Source of the DNA: an uncultured Granulosicoccaceae bacterium
GTDB lineage: Bacteria > Pseudomonadota > Gammaproteobacteria > Granulosicoccales > Granulosicoccaceae
Reading direction: 5' to 3'
DNA: 49,235 nt
Assembly (NCBI GenBank): GCA_938005265.1
Contig: CALLOA010000023.1
Span: 1-49,235, forward strand
In this document: piece by piece, positions 25,316 through 34,129 of the stretch
Layout: each line of letters opens with the position of its first letter
Numbering within the stretch: position 1 is the first letter of the stretch
Notes under the pieces: generated by a model
Databases searched by the model: none
The model's input: only the letters and a program-made list of their open reading frames with translations
What the model was told of the DNA's origin: nothing
Translations under genes and position numbers: made by a program

Positions 25316-26350
25316 TCAAGTGGTGTCAGTCAACTCACTTCTACTGCCCACCCGTGATTTGCCTTCCACCATATCGCACACCATCATGAATGCATTACGC
25401 GCAGGCACCGTATTGGCCTGATTTGTACCGACAATATCGAACGCCGTGCCGTGGGCGGGTGTTGCTACTGGAACTGGTAGCCCAGCGAGCATGGAGACAC
25501 CCTGGTCGAAACCCAGCAGTTTGATCGCAATCTGGCCCTGGTCGTGATACATCGTCACCACTACGTCGTATTCGCCATCACGTACCTTCAGCCATAAGGT
25601 ATCAGCCGGAAACGGGCCGGCAACTTTCAATTGCCGCTCTTGCATCTGCTCGACAGCGGGCTTTATCACCTCAATTTCTTCACGCCCCATCAGGCCACCT
25701 TCACCGGCATGCGGATTGTAGGCGGCAACCACAATTCTCGGGCGTTCGTAACCTGCCATACGCAGTGTATTGTGTGCGAGCTCTATTGATTCGCAGATGC
25801 GCTCTTTGGTCAGCATGGCAGGCACGTCTTTCATGGCAACGTGTGATGTAACACGACCGTTCCACATACCATGGGCGATATTGAATTCGCTGGCTCGCGT
25901 GTCCATGTTGAAAAAGTCGCGCGCAAAACCGATTTCATCCATAAATTTGTTGCCTCCCAGGTGCATGCTTTCTTTGCAGAAAGGCATAAAGCAAACGCCA
26001 TCCACTACACCGTCTTTTGCAAGTTGAAAAGCCTGCGTCAATCCGCTGAGTGAGGACTTGCCACCTGGAGCACTAGCCTTGGCCAGAGGCACATCACTGA
26101 TGCCGTCTATATCCAGGTCCAGGTGCAGAAGGGCTTGCTTGATAGAATTTTTATCAGCTTTTTTTACATGCTCGCGTACTATAGTTTTGCCGACCGCTTT
26201 TTCGCCACGTTCAATAACAGAAGGCGCGCCAACAAGAAGAATATCGGCACGTTCCCTGATTTCAGTATCTGACAGCAGGTTAACCATCAGTTCAGGGCCG
26301 ATACCGGCAGGATCACCCTGAACCATGGCAATGATTGGCTTATCGGTCAA
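25316..26350 (-). CDS. PdxA/PdxA2-family 4-phospho-hydroxyacid dehydrogenase
   Basis: 344 residues with the PdxA fold markers: GDPAGIGPEL near the N-terminus, the metal/substrate site in AYNPHAGEGGLMGREE, GPFPADTLW, MYHDQGQIAIKLLGFDQGV and PAHGTAFDIVG. PdxA proper makes pyridoxal precursors; the PdxA2 branch, recurrent in catabolic clusters next to acid-sugar kinases, oxidatively decarboxylates D-threonate or D-erythronate 4-phosphate. The location downstream of a GntR regulator and sugar-acid enzymes favours the catabolic role. No DUF1537 kinase, its common partner, is seen in the window. Confidence 0.88.
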   Translation of the reverse strand: MTDKPIIAMVQGDPAGIGPELMVNLLSDTEIRERADILLVGAPSVIERGEKAVGKTIVREHVKKADKNSIKQALLHLDLDIDGISDVPLAKASAPGGKSSLSGLTQAFQLAKDGVVDGVCFMPFCKESMHLGGNKFMDEIGFARDFFNMDTRASEFNIAHGMWNGRVTSHVAMKDVPAMLTKERICESIELAHNTLRMAGYERPRIVVAAYNPHAGEGGLMGREEIEVIKPAVEQMQERQLKVAGPFPADTLWLKVRDGEYDVVVTMYHDQGQIAIKLLGFDQGVSMLAGLPVPVATPAHGTAFDIVGTNQANTVPARNAFMMVCDMVEGKSRVGSRSELTDTT

Positions 26351-26398
26351 AGCATTTACTCCCGTTTAATGATCAGTGTTTACTGTTTTGGTGCGCCG

Positions 26399-27094
26399 TC
26401 AGCCTGACTGTTCCTGTCGCGCACGCTTGATGTTAACAAAACCCGTGTGCAAGTGATCGCGTAAAGCGGCCGATGCCTTTTTGGCATTGCGTTTCACTAA
26501 CGCGTCAGCAATCTTTGTGTGCTGCTCCAACGTGCCGGCACGATTCACTTTGCGTCGCGATGAAATAAACCTGGCGCGCCACAAACGCGCGTTGTAGGTT
26601 TGGTGCGTTTGTGCCAATGCACTATTCGCACTAGCCGTTACTATGGCATTGTGAAATTCCATATCCATCTGAAAGAATTCGAGCGGCGCAATCTCTCCGG
26701 AGCTGGCGTTTAGTTGAACTTCCAGTGATTTTATATTGGCCAATTCCTCGTCAGTGGCGACGTTGCAAGCCAGCTCACCGGCCAGTGCTTCCAATGCCGC
26801 TTGTACCAGTAACAACTCATGTATCTCATCAAGAGACGGGTCAGCTACCCGCGGCACCCGGTTCGGATTTATTTCAACCAGCCCTTCTGATGCCAGTAAC
26901 CTGAGCGATTCGCGTAACGGTGTGCGGCTTACACCGAGCGCTGTGGCTGTCTCACGTTCGACGATGGCTGCGCCAGGGGCTAATTCCTCAAGCAGTATCA
27001 GATCACGCAGCTGGTCAGCCACCTGATGTGCCAGCGAACGACGCTCTAGTGGCCTGACCTTGGGTAAACCCGGCAAATCTGACGAATCGTTCAT
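26399..27094 (-). CDS. GntR-family regulator, FCD (FadR-type) subfamily
   Basis: 231 residues from the ATG at 27094, which forms a 4-nt ATGA overlap with the stop of the upstream lyase gene; a GTG three codons earlier is possible. The N-terminal winged helix (LAHQVADQLRDLILLEEL, AIVERETATALGVSRTPLRESLRLLASEGLV) is textbook GntR. The C-terminal helical FCD domain has the acidic/His metal-ligand pattern (FFQMDMEFHNAIV, then EQHTKIADAL and LRDHLHTGF). It probably senses an acidic intermediate. The 21-bp palindrome at 29270-29290 is the likely target, controlling both this operon and the divergent one. Confidence 0.92.
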   Translation of the reverse strand: MNDSSDLPGLPKVRPLERRSLAHQVADQLRDLILLEELAPGAAIVERETATALGVSRTPLRESLRLLASEGLVEINPNRVPRVADPSLDEIHELLLVQAALEALAGELACNVATDEELANIKSLEVQLNASSGEIAPLEFFQMDMEFHNAIVTASANSALAQTHQTYNARLWRARFISSRRKVNRAGTLEQHTKIADALVKRNAKKASAALRDHLHTGFVNIKRARQEQSG

Positions 27095-28008
27095 TTGCCC
27101 CACATCAGGGCAATGGGTTCCAGTGGTCGTGCCAGTTCCAGAAGCAGCTCACGATTGTGCGCTGGCAGTTCGTCCAGTGGGTGGCGTACCCGATCAGAGC
27201 GGATTACACCACCTTCTTTCATGACAGTTTTGCAGGCCCGAAGTCCGCACTGTCGGTTTTCAAAATTGATCAGTGGCAGGATAAGGCCATAGCCATCTTG
27301 TGCCGCATCGCGGTCGCCCGCCAGATAGTCAGTAACCACTTGTTTGATCAGGTCTGGCAGCGTGGCGCTGGGCATGGTGCCAGTAGCACCAGCATCAAGG
27401 TCTGCCATTAGCGTGATGGACTCTTCACCATCGAAGGGACCAAGGTATGCGCCATTACTAGCTTCGATAACCGCTCGCAGTTTGTCAGCCGTCTGCGGTG
27501 TTTCAATTTTCATATACGAGACATTTTCAATCTCACGTGCCATTCGTGCCAGAAATTCAACCGACAGATTGACCCCTGAAAGCGGCGCGTCCTGGACCAT
27601 GATGGGGAGTCCAACGTCTGCGGCGCGTGAAAATTGTTCATAGGTCTGACTCTCAGTGCCTTTGAGTAACGCCCCGTGATAGGGAGGCATCAGCATGATC
27701 ATCGCTGCACCCAACTCCTTGGCGCGGTGTACTCGCTGCACAACGATATCAGTTGCGTAGTGTGAGCAGGTGGCAATCACCGGCACACGCCCGGCAACAT
27801 GTTCAAGGCTCAGTACCAGCAAGGCATCCCGTTCTTCGTCAGACAGTAAAAATTGTTCCGAGTAGTTGGCCAGTATGCAAATGCCATCGACACGCTGGTC
27901 TACCATGCAATCAAGAACGCGGCGCATACCGTCAAGATCGAGTGTCTGATCGTCGTGAAACGGTACCGGCGCGATCGGGTAAACGCCTGTGAAAATCTGT
28001 TGTGACAT
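27091..28008 (-). CDS. DHDPS/N-acetylneuraminate-lyase superfamily lyase or dehydratase
   Basis: 305 residues of the DapA-type TIM barrel. The Schiff-base Lys is in SYMKIETP. Other family landmarks deviate: the GTTGE loop reads LANYSEQF, and the strand that usually holds the catalytic Tyr (YNxP) reads MVQDAPLSG, so the Tyr is missing. Class I aldolases that cleave 2-keto-3-deoxy sugar acids, and dehydratases of keto-deoxy acids, belong here. Coupled to the GntR gene (ATGA) and 58 nt downstream of the rhamnonate-dehydratase-like gene, it is plausibly the next step, splitting the 2-keto-3-deoxy acid. Substrate not proven. Confidence 0.85.
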   Translation of the reverse strand: MSQQIFTGVYPIAPVPFHDDQTLDLDGMRRVLDCMVDQRVDGICILANYSEQFLLSDEERDALLVLSLEHVAGRVPVIATCSHYATDIVVQRVHRAKELGAAMIMLMPPYHGALLKGTESQTYEQFSRAADVGLPIMVQDAPLSGVNLSVEFLARMAREIENVSYMKIETPQTADKLRAVIEASNGAYLGPFDGEESITLMADLDAGATGTMPSATLPDLIKQVVTDYLAGDRDAAQDGYGLILPLINFENRQCGLRACKTVMKEGGVIRSDRVRHPLDELPAHNRELLLELARPLEPIALMWGK

Positions 28009-28066
28009 AGTGAAATCTGTTTAGTAAACCTGCAGCAGTCCGCTTATGTGTCAGCTAGTTCTGGCG

Positions 28067-29248
28067 TCAGCTAATACGGAAATTGTCCAGATGGGCATCA
28101 TCCAGCTCTATGCCCAGCCCGGGTGTATTGTCATCAAGTTGCAGAAAACCGTCGACCGCTTCCGGATCGCCTTTAAAGATGTAGTAGAAGAGCTCATTAC
28201 CGATCTCTACATCAAAGACCGGAAACCATTCACTCATCGGGCAATTGAAATTTGCCATCGTCAGGTGGTAGTTGTGCATCTGGCCCGCGTGCGGGATAAC
28301 CGGTACCTGATAGGCTTCAGCCAGCGCGTTGATTTTCTGTGCGGCTGTAATGCCGCCAACACGGTTGGTGTCGTACTGAATCACACTAACCGCTTTTGCA
28401 TCCAGTAACTGTTTAAAACCGAGCAGTGAAAATTCATGCTCTCCACCGGAAATCGGAATAGGGCCGGCGTTTAATTGTGAGTAGCCATCAATATCATCCG
28501 CAATAACCGGTTCCTCAAGCCATCGCGGTTGGTACTTTTCAAGTTTCGGAATGATTCGTTTGGCGTAATCGACGTTCCAGCCCATATAGGCCTCAAGCAT
28601 CAGATCGCAGTCGTAGCCTATGACTTCCCGTACCGCTTCTACACGTTTCAGGTTTTCAACAACGCCGCGGGTGCCGTCGCGTGGTCCGTAGCCGAAGCGC
28701 GATTTGAACATGGTAAAACCTTTGTCGTACCAGGTCTGTGCTTCCTGCTGCATCGTATCCAGGTCCGCGGCATAAAGCTTCGAGTAATAGCAGGGGATGC
28801 GGTCTTTGGTTCGGCCTCCCAGTAGTTTGAATACGGGTTGATTGTGGATCTTGCCCAGCAAATCCCAGATTGCGATGTCAACCGCCGAGATTGCCGTCAT
28901 GCCCACACCTTTGCGCCCCCAGGCATGCGTAACCCTGTACATCTTCTCCCATAAATAGGCGTAATCATGTGGGTCATGGCCAATGACCAACGGTGCAAGA
29001 TAACGCTCAATAGTCTCTTTTATCAGTGGTGGGCAAAGTGCTGCGTTTCCAATACCAACCAGTCCATCTTCGGTTTCCACTTCACACACCAGCCACTGAT
29101 GAAAGCGAAACGAGTCCATTTTATCGCGGCTACTGGCACCGAAATCCGGCAGTGCATCAGAAGCATTAGTGCAAAAGTTCGCCAGAGGCGGCACGGTGGG
29201 GCCGGTCCACTCGTAGAGTTTGGCGGTGACAGATTTTATTTTGTGCAT
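28067..29248 (-). CDS. Enolase-superfamily sugar-acid dehydratase, L-rhamnonate dehydratase-like
   Basis: 393 residues from the ATG at 29248 ([10 protein letters not shown]); starting at the Met at 29311 would put the operator palindrome inside the coding region. The barrel carries [12 protein letters not shown], metal acids in [14 protein letters not shown] and SGGEHEF, then [24 protein letters not shown] and [10 protein letters not shown]. The last two stretches and [16 protein letters not shown] are hallmarks of L-rhamnonate dehydratases, where His/Asp form the acid-base pair. It would dehydrate an aldonate to a 2-keto-3-deoxy acid. No rhamnose dehydrogenase or lactonase is nearby, so a related acid is possible. 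Confidence 0.87.
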   Translation of the reverse strand: MHKIKSVTAKLYEWTGPTVPPLANFCTNASDALPDFGASSRDKMDSFRFHQWLVCEVETEDGLVGIGNAALCPPLIKETIERYLAPLVIGHDPHDYAYLWEKMYRVTHAWGRKGVGMTAISAVDIAIWDLLGKIHNQPVFKLLGGRTKDRIPCYYSKLYAADLDTMQQEAQTWYDKGFTMFKSRFGYGPRDGTRGVVENLKRVEAVREVIGYDCDLMLEAYMGWNVDYAKRIIPKLEKYQPRWLEEPVIADDIDGYSQLNAGPIPISGGEHEFSLLGFKQLLDAKAVSVIQYDTNRVGGITAAQKINALAEAYQVPVIPHAGQMHNYHLTMANFNCPMSEWFPVFDVEIGNELFYYIFKGDPEAVDGFLQLDDNTPGLGIELDDAHLDNFRIS

Positions 29249-29269
29249 GTCCGGCGTCTGAGAATTTTG

Positions 29270-29290
29270 ATTGGTATATGGTATACCAAT
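29270..29290. promoter_or_regulatory. 21-bp perfect palindrome, candidate GntR operator
   Basis: ATTGGTATA-TGG-TATACCAAT. It resembles the TTGGTATACCAA-like sites of UxuR/FadR-type GntR proteins and lies between the divergent start codons (22 bp upstream of the dehydratase ATG, 89 bp upstream of the CoA-transferase ATG). Confidence 0.75.
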
Positions 29291-29378
29291 GTCGGATGGT
29301 TTGTAATACACTGACTTCAGGTCGGGTTTTATCCGGTACCGGTTTGTATCGAATTTCTACCGCAGGCGACGGGAAAAT

Positions 29379-30581
29379 ATGCAACAAGCGTCAGGCAGTA
29401 ACGCAGATTCTGGAAACGTGCTTAGTCCTTACACGGTGCTTGATCTGACGCGTGTCAGGTCGGGTCCGACTTGCGTAAGGCAGCTGGCCGACTGGGGTGC
29501 GAATGTCATCAAGATCGAGACGCCTGAGACGCTGGGGGTCAACACCATGGGTGGGCCACGCCAGGGGCCGGACTTCCAGAACCTGCATCGCAACAAACGT
29601 TCAATCACGCTTAATCTGAAGTCTGACGAGGGTGTGGAAATTTTCAAACGTCTGGCTAAAACCGCAGACGTAGTGGTTGAAAATTACCGCCCGCAAGTCA
29701 AAAACCGTTTGGGTATTGACTATGATGTTCTGTCAGCCATCAACCCCGGCATTGTTTACGTCTCCATTTCGGGTTTTGGTCAGGACGGGCCTTATGCCGA
29801 TCGGCCGGGTTTTGACCAGATTGCCCAGGGAATGGGTGGCTTGATGTCTATTACCGGTGAGCCCGGCAAGGGACCCATGCGTGTCGGTATTCCGATTGCT
29901 GATTTATGCGCCGGTTTGTTCGCAGCCCAGGGCGCCATGCTGGCACTTTTGCAACGCGAAAGAACAGGCAAAGGCCAATGGGTGCAAACGTCTTTGTTGC
30001 AGGCGCAGATTTTCATGCTGGACTTTCAGGCTGCACGCTGGCTGATGGATGCCGAAGTGCCGGGGCAGGCCGGTAACAATCACCCGACCTCCATCCCCAC
30101 AGGTGTCTACAAAACCTCGGATGGTTATATCAATCTGGCCTGCTCCGGAGACTCCATGTGGGAACGATTGAAAACATCACTGCAGGACAACCGCCTTGAT
30201 GATGAACAGTTTGCCAGTGGCGCTGGTCGCAGTGATAACCGTGATGCGCTAAACGCGGTGCTGAATGAGAACACAGCGAAACAGACATCCGATCACTGGA
30301 TTGCCGAATTCAATAAAGCCGGTATACCTTGTGGTGAAATCAATAGCATTGACAAGGTATTTGCATCTCCTCAGGTGCAGCACCTTGGGTTGGCTCAGAG
30401 CATGAAAAGCCAGGAGCGCGGTGATACTCATGTGGTAGGCCAGCCAATAAAGATGAGTGATGCTGAAGCATCAATCGATCGCCCGCCACCGACAATTGGC
30501 CAGCATACCGATGAAGTACTCGAGCACGCTGGTTATTCGAACGACGAGATTGCCGCATTCCGAAAGGCTGGCGTGTTGTGA
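29379..30581 (+). CDS. Class III CoA transferase (CaiB/BaiF family)
   Basis: 400 residues. Landmarks include DLTRVRSGPTCVRQLADWGANVIKIE near the N-terminus (a variant of the usual DLSRVLAGP), RNKRSITLNLK, VVVENYRP, GFGQDGPYADRPGFDQIAQ and the catalytic Asp175 in PIADLCAGLF. The enzyme moves CoA between carboxylic acids through an aspartyl-CoA thioester. First gene of the plus-strand arm; its stop overlaps the start of the crotonase gene by 4 nt (GTGA). It probably activates a carboxylate imported by the TctCBA system encoded downstream. Confidence 0.94.
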   Translation: MQQASGSNADSGNVLSPYTVLDLTRVRSGPTCVRQLADWGANVIKIETPETLGVNTMGGPRQGPDFQNLHRNKRSITLNLKSDEGVEIFKRLAKTADVVVENYRPQVKNRLGIDYDVLSAINPGIVYVSISGFGQDGPYADRPGFDQIAQGMGGLMSITGEPGKGPMRVGIPIADLCAGLFAAQGAMLALLQRERTGKGQWVQTSLLQAQIFMLDFQAARWLMDAEVPGQAGNNHPTSIPTGVYKTSDGYINLACSGDSMWERLKTSLQDNRLDDEQFASGAGRSDNRDALNAVLNENTAKQTSDHWIAEFNKAGIPCGEINSIDKVFASPQVQHLGLAQSMKSQERGDTHVVGQPIKMSDAEASIDRPPPTIGQHTDEVLEHAGYSNDEIAAFRKAGVL

Positions 30582-31390
30582 TTCCGGATAACCTGAAAGA
30601 ATATGCTGACGGCTTGTTGCTGGCCGGAACCGTTGATCGCGTGGGTTATCTCGTGATCAACAATCCACAACGACACAACGCGATCAGTCTGGATATGTGG
30701 AGTGCCGCCACTCAGGTGCTGGGCGACATGTCAAAAGATCGAGAAACGCGTGCACTGGTGGTAACAGGGGCGGGCGGCAAAGCGTTTGCCTCGGGTGCTG
30801 ATATTTCAAAATTTGAAAGTGAGCGCGCTACTGAAGAGGCTGTTGCGCATTATCAGACAACCTCTGCAGGCTTTTATTCAACACTGGAGAACTTTCCGAA
30901 ACCTACGATCGCTGTGATCAAGGGTTACTGTATTGGTGGCGGGTTGGCACTTGCCGTTTGTTGCGATATCAGAATTTGCACTGATCGTTCATCCTTCGGT
31001 GTACCGGCGGCAAAGCTTGGCCTTGGATACGGTTATACCGGTATCAAACGATTGACGCGGCTTGTCACTGTTTCATTTGCACAGGAAATTTTCTATACCG
31101 CGCGACAGTTCTCGGCACAGGAGGCCTGTGATATGGGGCTTGTTAACCGGGTGCTGTCGGCCACGGTCATTGATCCCTATGTACATGATTATCTGGCCCG
31201 TATTCGGGAGAATGCTCCAATGACGATTGCGGCCGTAAAGGCGGTGACGCTGGCGATTGAGCAAGACCCTGATGATCGTGATCACAGTGGTATCGATAAA
31301 ATGGTTGATGACTGTTTTCGAAGTGAAGATTACGTAGAAGGCAGGCGTGCATTTATGGAAAAGCGCAAACCGCAGTTCAAGGGGCGATAA
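30578..31390 (+). CDS. Crotonase-superfamily protein lacking both hydratase glutamates
   Basis: 270 residues starting at a GTG that overlaps the CoA-transferase stop. The oxyanion-hole elements are there: AFASGADI near 70-77 and KGYCIGGGLALAVCCDI near 115-131. The two Glu of enoyl-CoA hydratase (rat E144 and E164) are replaced: GGGLALA has Ala124 in place of the first, and FGVPAAKLG has Ala144 in place of the second. It should therefore bind an acyl-CoA but perform another reaction (decarboxylation, isomerisation, C-C cleavage or hydrolysis). It acts with the adjacent CoA transferase. Confidence 0.9.
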   Translation: MIPDNLKEYADGLLLAGTVDRVGYLVINNPQRHNAISLDMWSAATQVLGDMSKDRETRALVVTGAGGKAFASGADISKFESERATEEAVAHYQTTSAGFYSTLENFPKPTIAVIKGYCIGGGLALAVCCDIRICTDRSSFGVPAAKLGLGYGYTGIKRLTRLVTVSFAQEIFYTARQFSAQEACDMGLVNRVLSATVIDPYVHDYLARIRENAPMTIAAVKAVTLAIEQDPDDRDHSGIDKMVDDCFRSEDYVEGRRAFMEKRKPQFKGR

Positions 31391-31463
31391 TCACCAGTTA
31401 ATTTTTTTTCAGTTTCATTTTTTTCAGTTTCAGTAGGCGGATAGAAGAGAAGAGGCGATTATT

Positions 31464-32300
31464 TTGGCTCAATCACTCAAGGATAGAATAGGTATCGATC
31501 TCGGGCGTCGTGTACCGCTCGAAGAGGGCATTGCCTTTGCGCGGCAGAACCAGGTGTTCTATCTGGACGCGCAAACGGATATTGAACCAAACGCGCTGGA
31601 GAGTTTCGATGCCGAACGTTGCCGTGCCGTCAGGCAGGCTTGTGAGGAAGGAGGTATAAAGCTGGGGTTACATACCTTGTCCGGTGTTAATGTCGCTGAA
31701 TTTTCACCATTTTGCCGCGATGCTGTTGATCAATATCTCAAAGCTTATATCGATCTGGCGGTAAAACTTGATGCCAAATGGATTGTCGTGCACGGCGGTT
31801 ACCATTTTACCGCCTGCCGCAAAAGACGCATTGAAACAGCGATTGAGCGTCTGAAAAGAATTTCAGAGTATGCAGAACAAAAAGGCATGTTGCTGCTTCT
31901 TGAAAATCTGAATTGGGAACCTGTGTTGGCTGAGGTTAACTACCTGCCCGTCACACCAGCCGAATGTAAATACTATTTTGAAAAGATTCAGTCGCCCGCA
32001 CTGAAATGGACCTTTACCGCCAATCACGCGCACTTTCTTCCCGGTGTCGGTATAGAGAGTTTTATAGACCAGATGGATTTCGATCTGTGTCGTGAAGTGA
32101 GGTTGGCGGATAACAACGGCAGCTATGAAATTCACCAGATACCGGGCGAGGGCACCCTCGACTTTGGCGCAATGTTTAAAAAAATTGAAGGGCTTGGTTT
32201 TAAAGGTCATTACACCAACGGTTTTGCCAGCATAGACGATATGCTGACTGGCCGTGACTATATGGTGGAACGGGCACGTGAGGCAGGAGTGAAAATTTAG
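31464..32300 (+). CDS. Sugar-phosphate isomerase/epimerase-like TIM barrel (AP-endonuclease-2 family)
   Basis: 278 residues starting at TTG with GAGG about 8 nt upstream. The xylose-isomerase-like barrel shows KWIVVHGGYH, LLLLENLNWEP (metal Glu), TFTANHAHF (metal His region), LADNNGSYEIHQIPGEG (the DNxGxxDxH-like element) and GHYTNGF. In the family these coordinate a divalent metal for ketose/aldose or keto-acid isomerisation and epimerisation. It lies 73 nt after the crotonase gene and 135 nt before tctC; role in the pathway is inferred only from context. Confidence 0.82.
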   Translation: MAQSLKDRIGIDLGRRVPLEEGIAFARQNQVFYLDAQTDIEPNALESFDAERCRAVRQACEEGGIKLGLHTLSGVNVAEFSPFCRDAVDQYLKAYIDLAVKLDAKWIVVHGGYHFTACRKRRIETAIERLKRISEYAEQKGMLLLLENLNWEPVLAEVNYLPVTPAECKYYFEKIQSPALKWTFTANHAHFLPGVGIESFIDQMDFDLCREVRLADNNGSYEIHQIPGEGTLDFGAMFKKIEGLGFKGHYTNGFASIDDMLTGRDYMVERAREAGVKI

Positions 32301-32319
32301 GTTAATTAGCAACGTTAAA

Positions 32320-32364
32320 AATACTGGTCTGTTTGAGTCAGTATTGGCTTCAACAAGGTTGAAG
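32320..32364. repeat. Two adjacent inverted repeats upstream of tctC
   Basis: AATACTG / CAGTATT (32320-32345, 12-nt loop) and CTTCAAC / GTTGAAG (32348-32364, 3-nt loop). They could be an intercistronic processing or attenuation element that raises expression of the solute-binding protein, or an operator. Confidence 0.4.
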
Positions 32365-32435
32365 TCATGTTGATTGCAAAATCAGTCCAGCACTAAACCA
32401 GATGTAACAATGCAGTCAAACCGAGGAGGAAGAAA

Positions 32436-33416
32436 ATGTTCAAACGCAAGTATTCCATAAGTGCAGGAGTCAGTGCCGTCGCATTGGCATGCACCGTGTC
32501 ACTGATGAGTTTTTCGATCTGGGCACAAGACGATAAACCGGCTATTGAAGTTATTACCCATGCGGGTGCCGGCGGCGGCACGGATGTCAATTCGCGCATG
32601 ATGATGATGCGCTCAAGGCGCACCTTAAAACAGGATATGGTGGTTGTTAACAAACGTGGCGGCGGCGGTGCGGCGGCGATGAACTACTTCCTGACGCGCC
32701 CGGCTGATGGCAATTCGATTATGACCTTTACTGTGGGCCATGCGATCACCATGGCAGCAGGCAAGACAAAATTGACGGTTGACGATATGGCGCCGATTGC
32801 TCGTGGCACCAACGACCCCCAAATTCTGATGGTCAACTGCAAAACGACCAAATACAAAACCCCTGAAGAATTTGTCGAAGGCATGAAGGCTGGCGATAAA
32901 TTGAAATTTGGTGGCACGCAGACTGGAACGATCGATCACATTACGGTGTACCTCTGGGCCAAGAGGCTGGGGTTGCCGATGCCGACTTACATTCCGTTCA
33001 AAGGGGGCGGGGAGTTAGCTACTCAGCTGGTCGCAGGTGCGGTTGATGTTGGTACCTTGAATCTTTCGGAAGCTGCGGCTCCGGTCGAAGCGGGAGATAT
33101 CTGCCCTATGGTCATACTGTCTGAAAATGGCATGGAACCGATTCCTGATGCCAAAACATCGGTTGAGCTTGGCATTGATCTGGTTCTTTCCACCACACGT
33201 GGATTTGTCACACATGCCGGTGTCTCTGACGAACGTCGCGCCGAGATGGAAGAAGGTATCTCTGCAGCAATGGATCATTCGCTGTATCAAGCCTATCTGA
33301 TGAACTCGGGCCTTGATGCTTCGTCACCACAGGGCTCGGAAAGCTGGGGTAAACAGATCGCATCTATGGTGGAAGAATTTGGTCCCGCTTTGAAAGAGAT
33401 GGGATTGGTACAGTAG
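32436..33416 (+). CDS. tctC: TctC-type solute-binding protein of a TTT importer
   Basis: 326 residues with a GAGGA ribosome-binding site. A Sec signal ends near SIWAQ (residue 30). The mature protein follows the Bug/TctC plan: ITHAGAGGGTDVNSR (beta-alpha loop that holds the ligand carboxylate), VNKRGGGGAAAMNY, DGNSIMTFT and FKGGGELATQLVAG. It binds a small carboxylate in the periplasm and passes it to the TctBA permease encoded next. Together with the permease it forms the uptake part of the catabolic island. Confidence 0.93.
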   Translation: MFKRKYSISAGVSAVALACTVSLMSFSIWAQDDKPAIEVITHAGAGGGTDVNSRMMMMRSRRTLKQDMVVVNKRGGGGAAAMNYFLTRPADGNSIMTFTVGHAITMAAGKTKLTVDDMAPIARGTNDPQILMVNCKTTKYKTPEEFVEGMKAGDKLKFGGTQTGTIDHITVYLWAKRLGLPMPTYIPFKGGGELATQLVAGAVDVGTLNLSEAAAPVEAGDICPMVILSENGMEPIPDAKTSVELGIDLVLSTTRGFVTHAGVSDERRAEMEEGISAAMDHSLYQAYLMNSGLDASSPQGSESWGKQIASMVEEFGPALKEMGLVQ

Positions 33417-33596
33417 ATTTTTTTGGCTTCAACAGGCTTCAATGCCTTCCACGTTGATATCGCTGGCTTGCTCCTGATCTGTTTACTCAGGAGCAGCCGG
33501 CTATCGCTTTACTTATGGCTCGCGCCCCACAGTCGGGCTTTTCCGTCTGTTTGATATCAACTGTTTGATGTCAAAAAGAGCCAAGCCGAGGTGCCA

Positions 33597-34061
33597 GTGC
33601 AAAGTTTACGTATCTACCTGATACCGTTTCTGATTGCTGTGTTCTCGGTGGTGATCATCATCCTGTCCTTGCAACTCGATGAATCACCGCCGATGATCGT
33701 TGGCGACAGCATGCAGCCGCGTGCTTTTCCCATTTTCCTGATGGTGCTGAACCTTGTGCTGGTGATTTTTCTTGTTCTGCAGAATCAGCGCAAACCACCT
33801 GAGCCGATAAAGCTCGAACCCTTCGCCACCTGGAGCTCCATCGCTCTGATGCTGGTATTTTATCTGGTGACCCGCTACGTTGATTTTTTTATAGCGATCG
33901 CTGCTGTTATTTTCGGTATGTGCCTGATCTGGGGTGAACGGCGCTGGTGGGTTGTACTGTTGACCACCCTGGTAACACCTGCCTCTATATTCCTGTTGTT
34001 TGATCAGGTATTGCGTATACGATTTCCGCGCGGACTTTTCACCAACTGGTGGTATTCCTGA
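33597..34061 (+). CDS. tctB: TctB-type small membrane subunit of the TTT importer
   Basis: 154 residues from the GTG at 33597, which has GAGG at 5 nt; a GTG two codons earlier (33591) is possible. Four membrane segments: IYLIPFLIAVFSVVIIILSL, AFPIFLMVLNLVLVIFLVL, SSIALMLVFYLVTRYV and FFIAIAAVIFGMCLIWG, as in TctB. The short MIVGDSMQPRAFP element after helix one is typical. It lies between tctC and tctA in the canonical order. Confidence 0.9.
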   Translation: MQSLRIYLIPFLIAVFSVVIIILSLQLDESPPMIVGDSMQPRAFPIFLMVLNLVLVIFLVLQNQRKPPEPIKLEPFATWSSIALMLVFYLVTRYVDFFIAIAAVIFGMCLIWGERRWWVVLLTTLVTPASIFLLFDQVLRIRFPRGLFTNWWYS

Positions 34062-34129
34062 ACTGGGATCGCCTGAGCCAACATAGGCCTGAACTTGAAA
34101 CGCCTCAACACGGACCGGTATAGACGACA

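Noticed and set aside
30320..30335. Second GGTATACC sequence resembling the GntR operator core
   Set aside because: It lies inside the CoA-transferase coding sequence, lacks the flanking A/T arms of the 21-bp site and is easily explained by codons.
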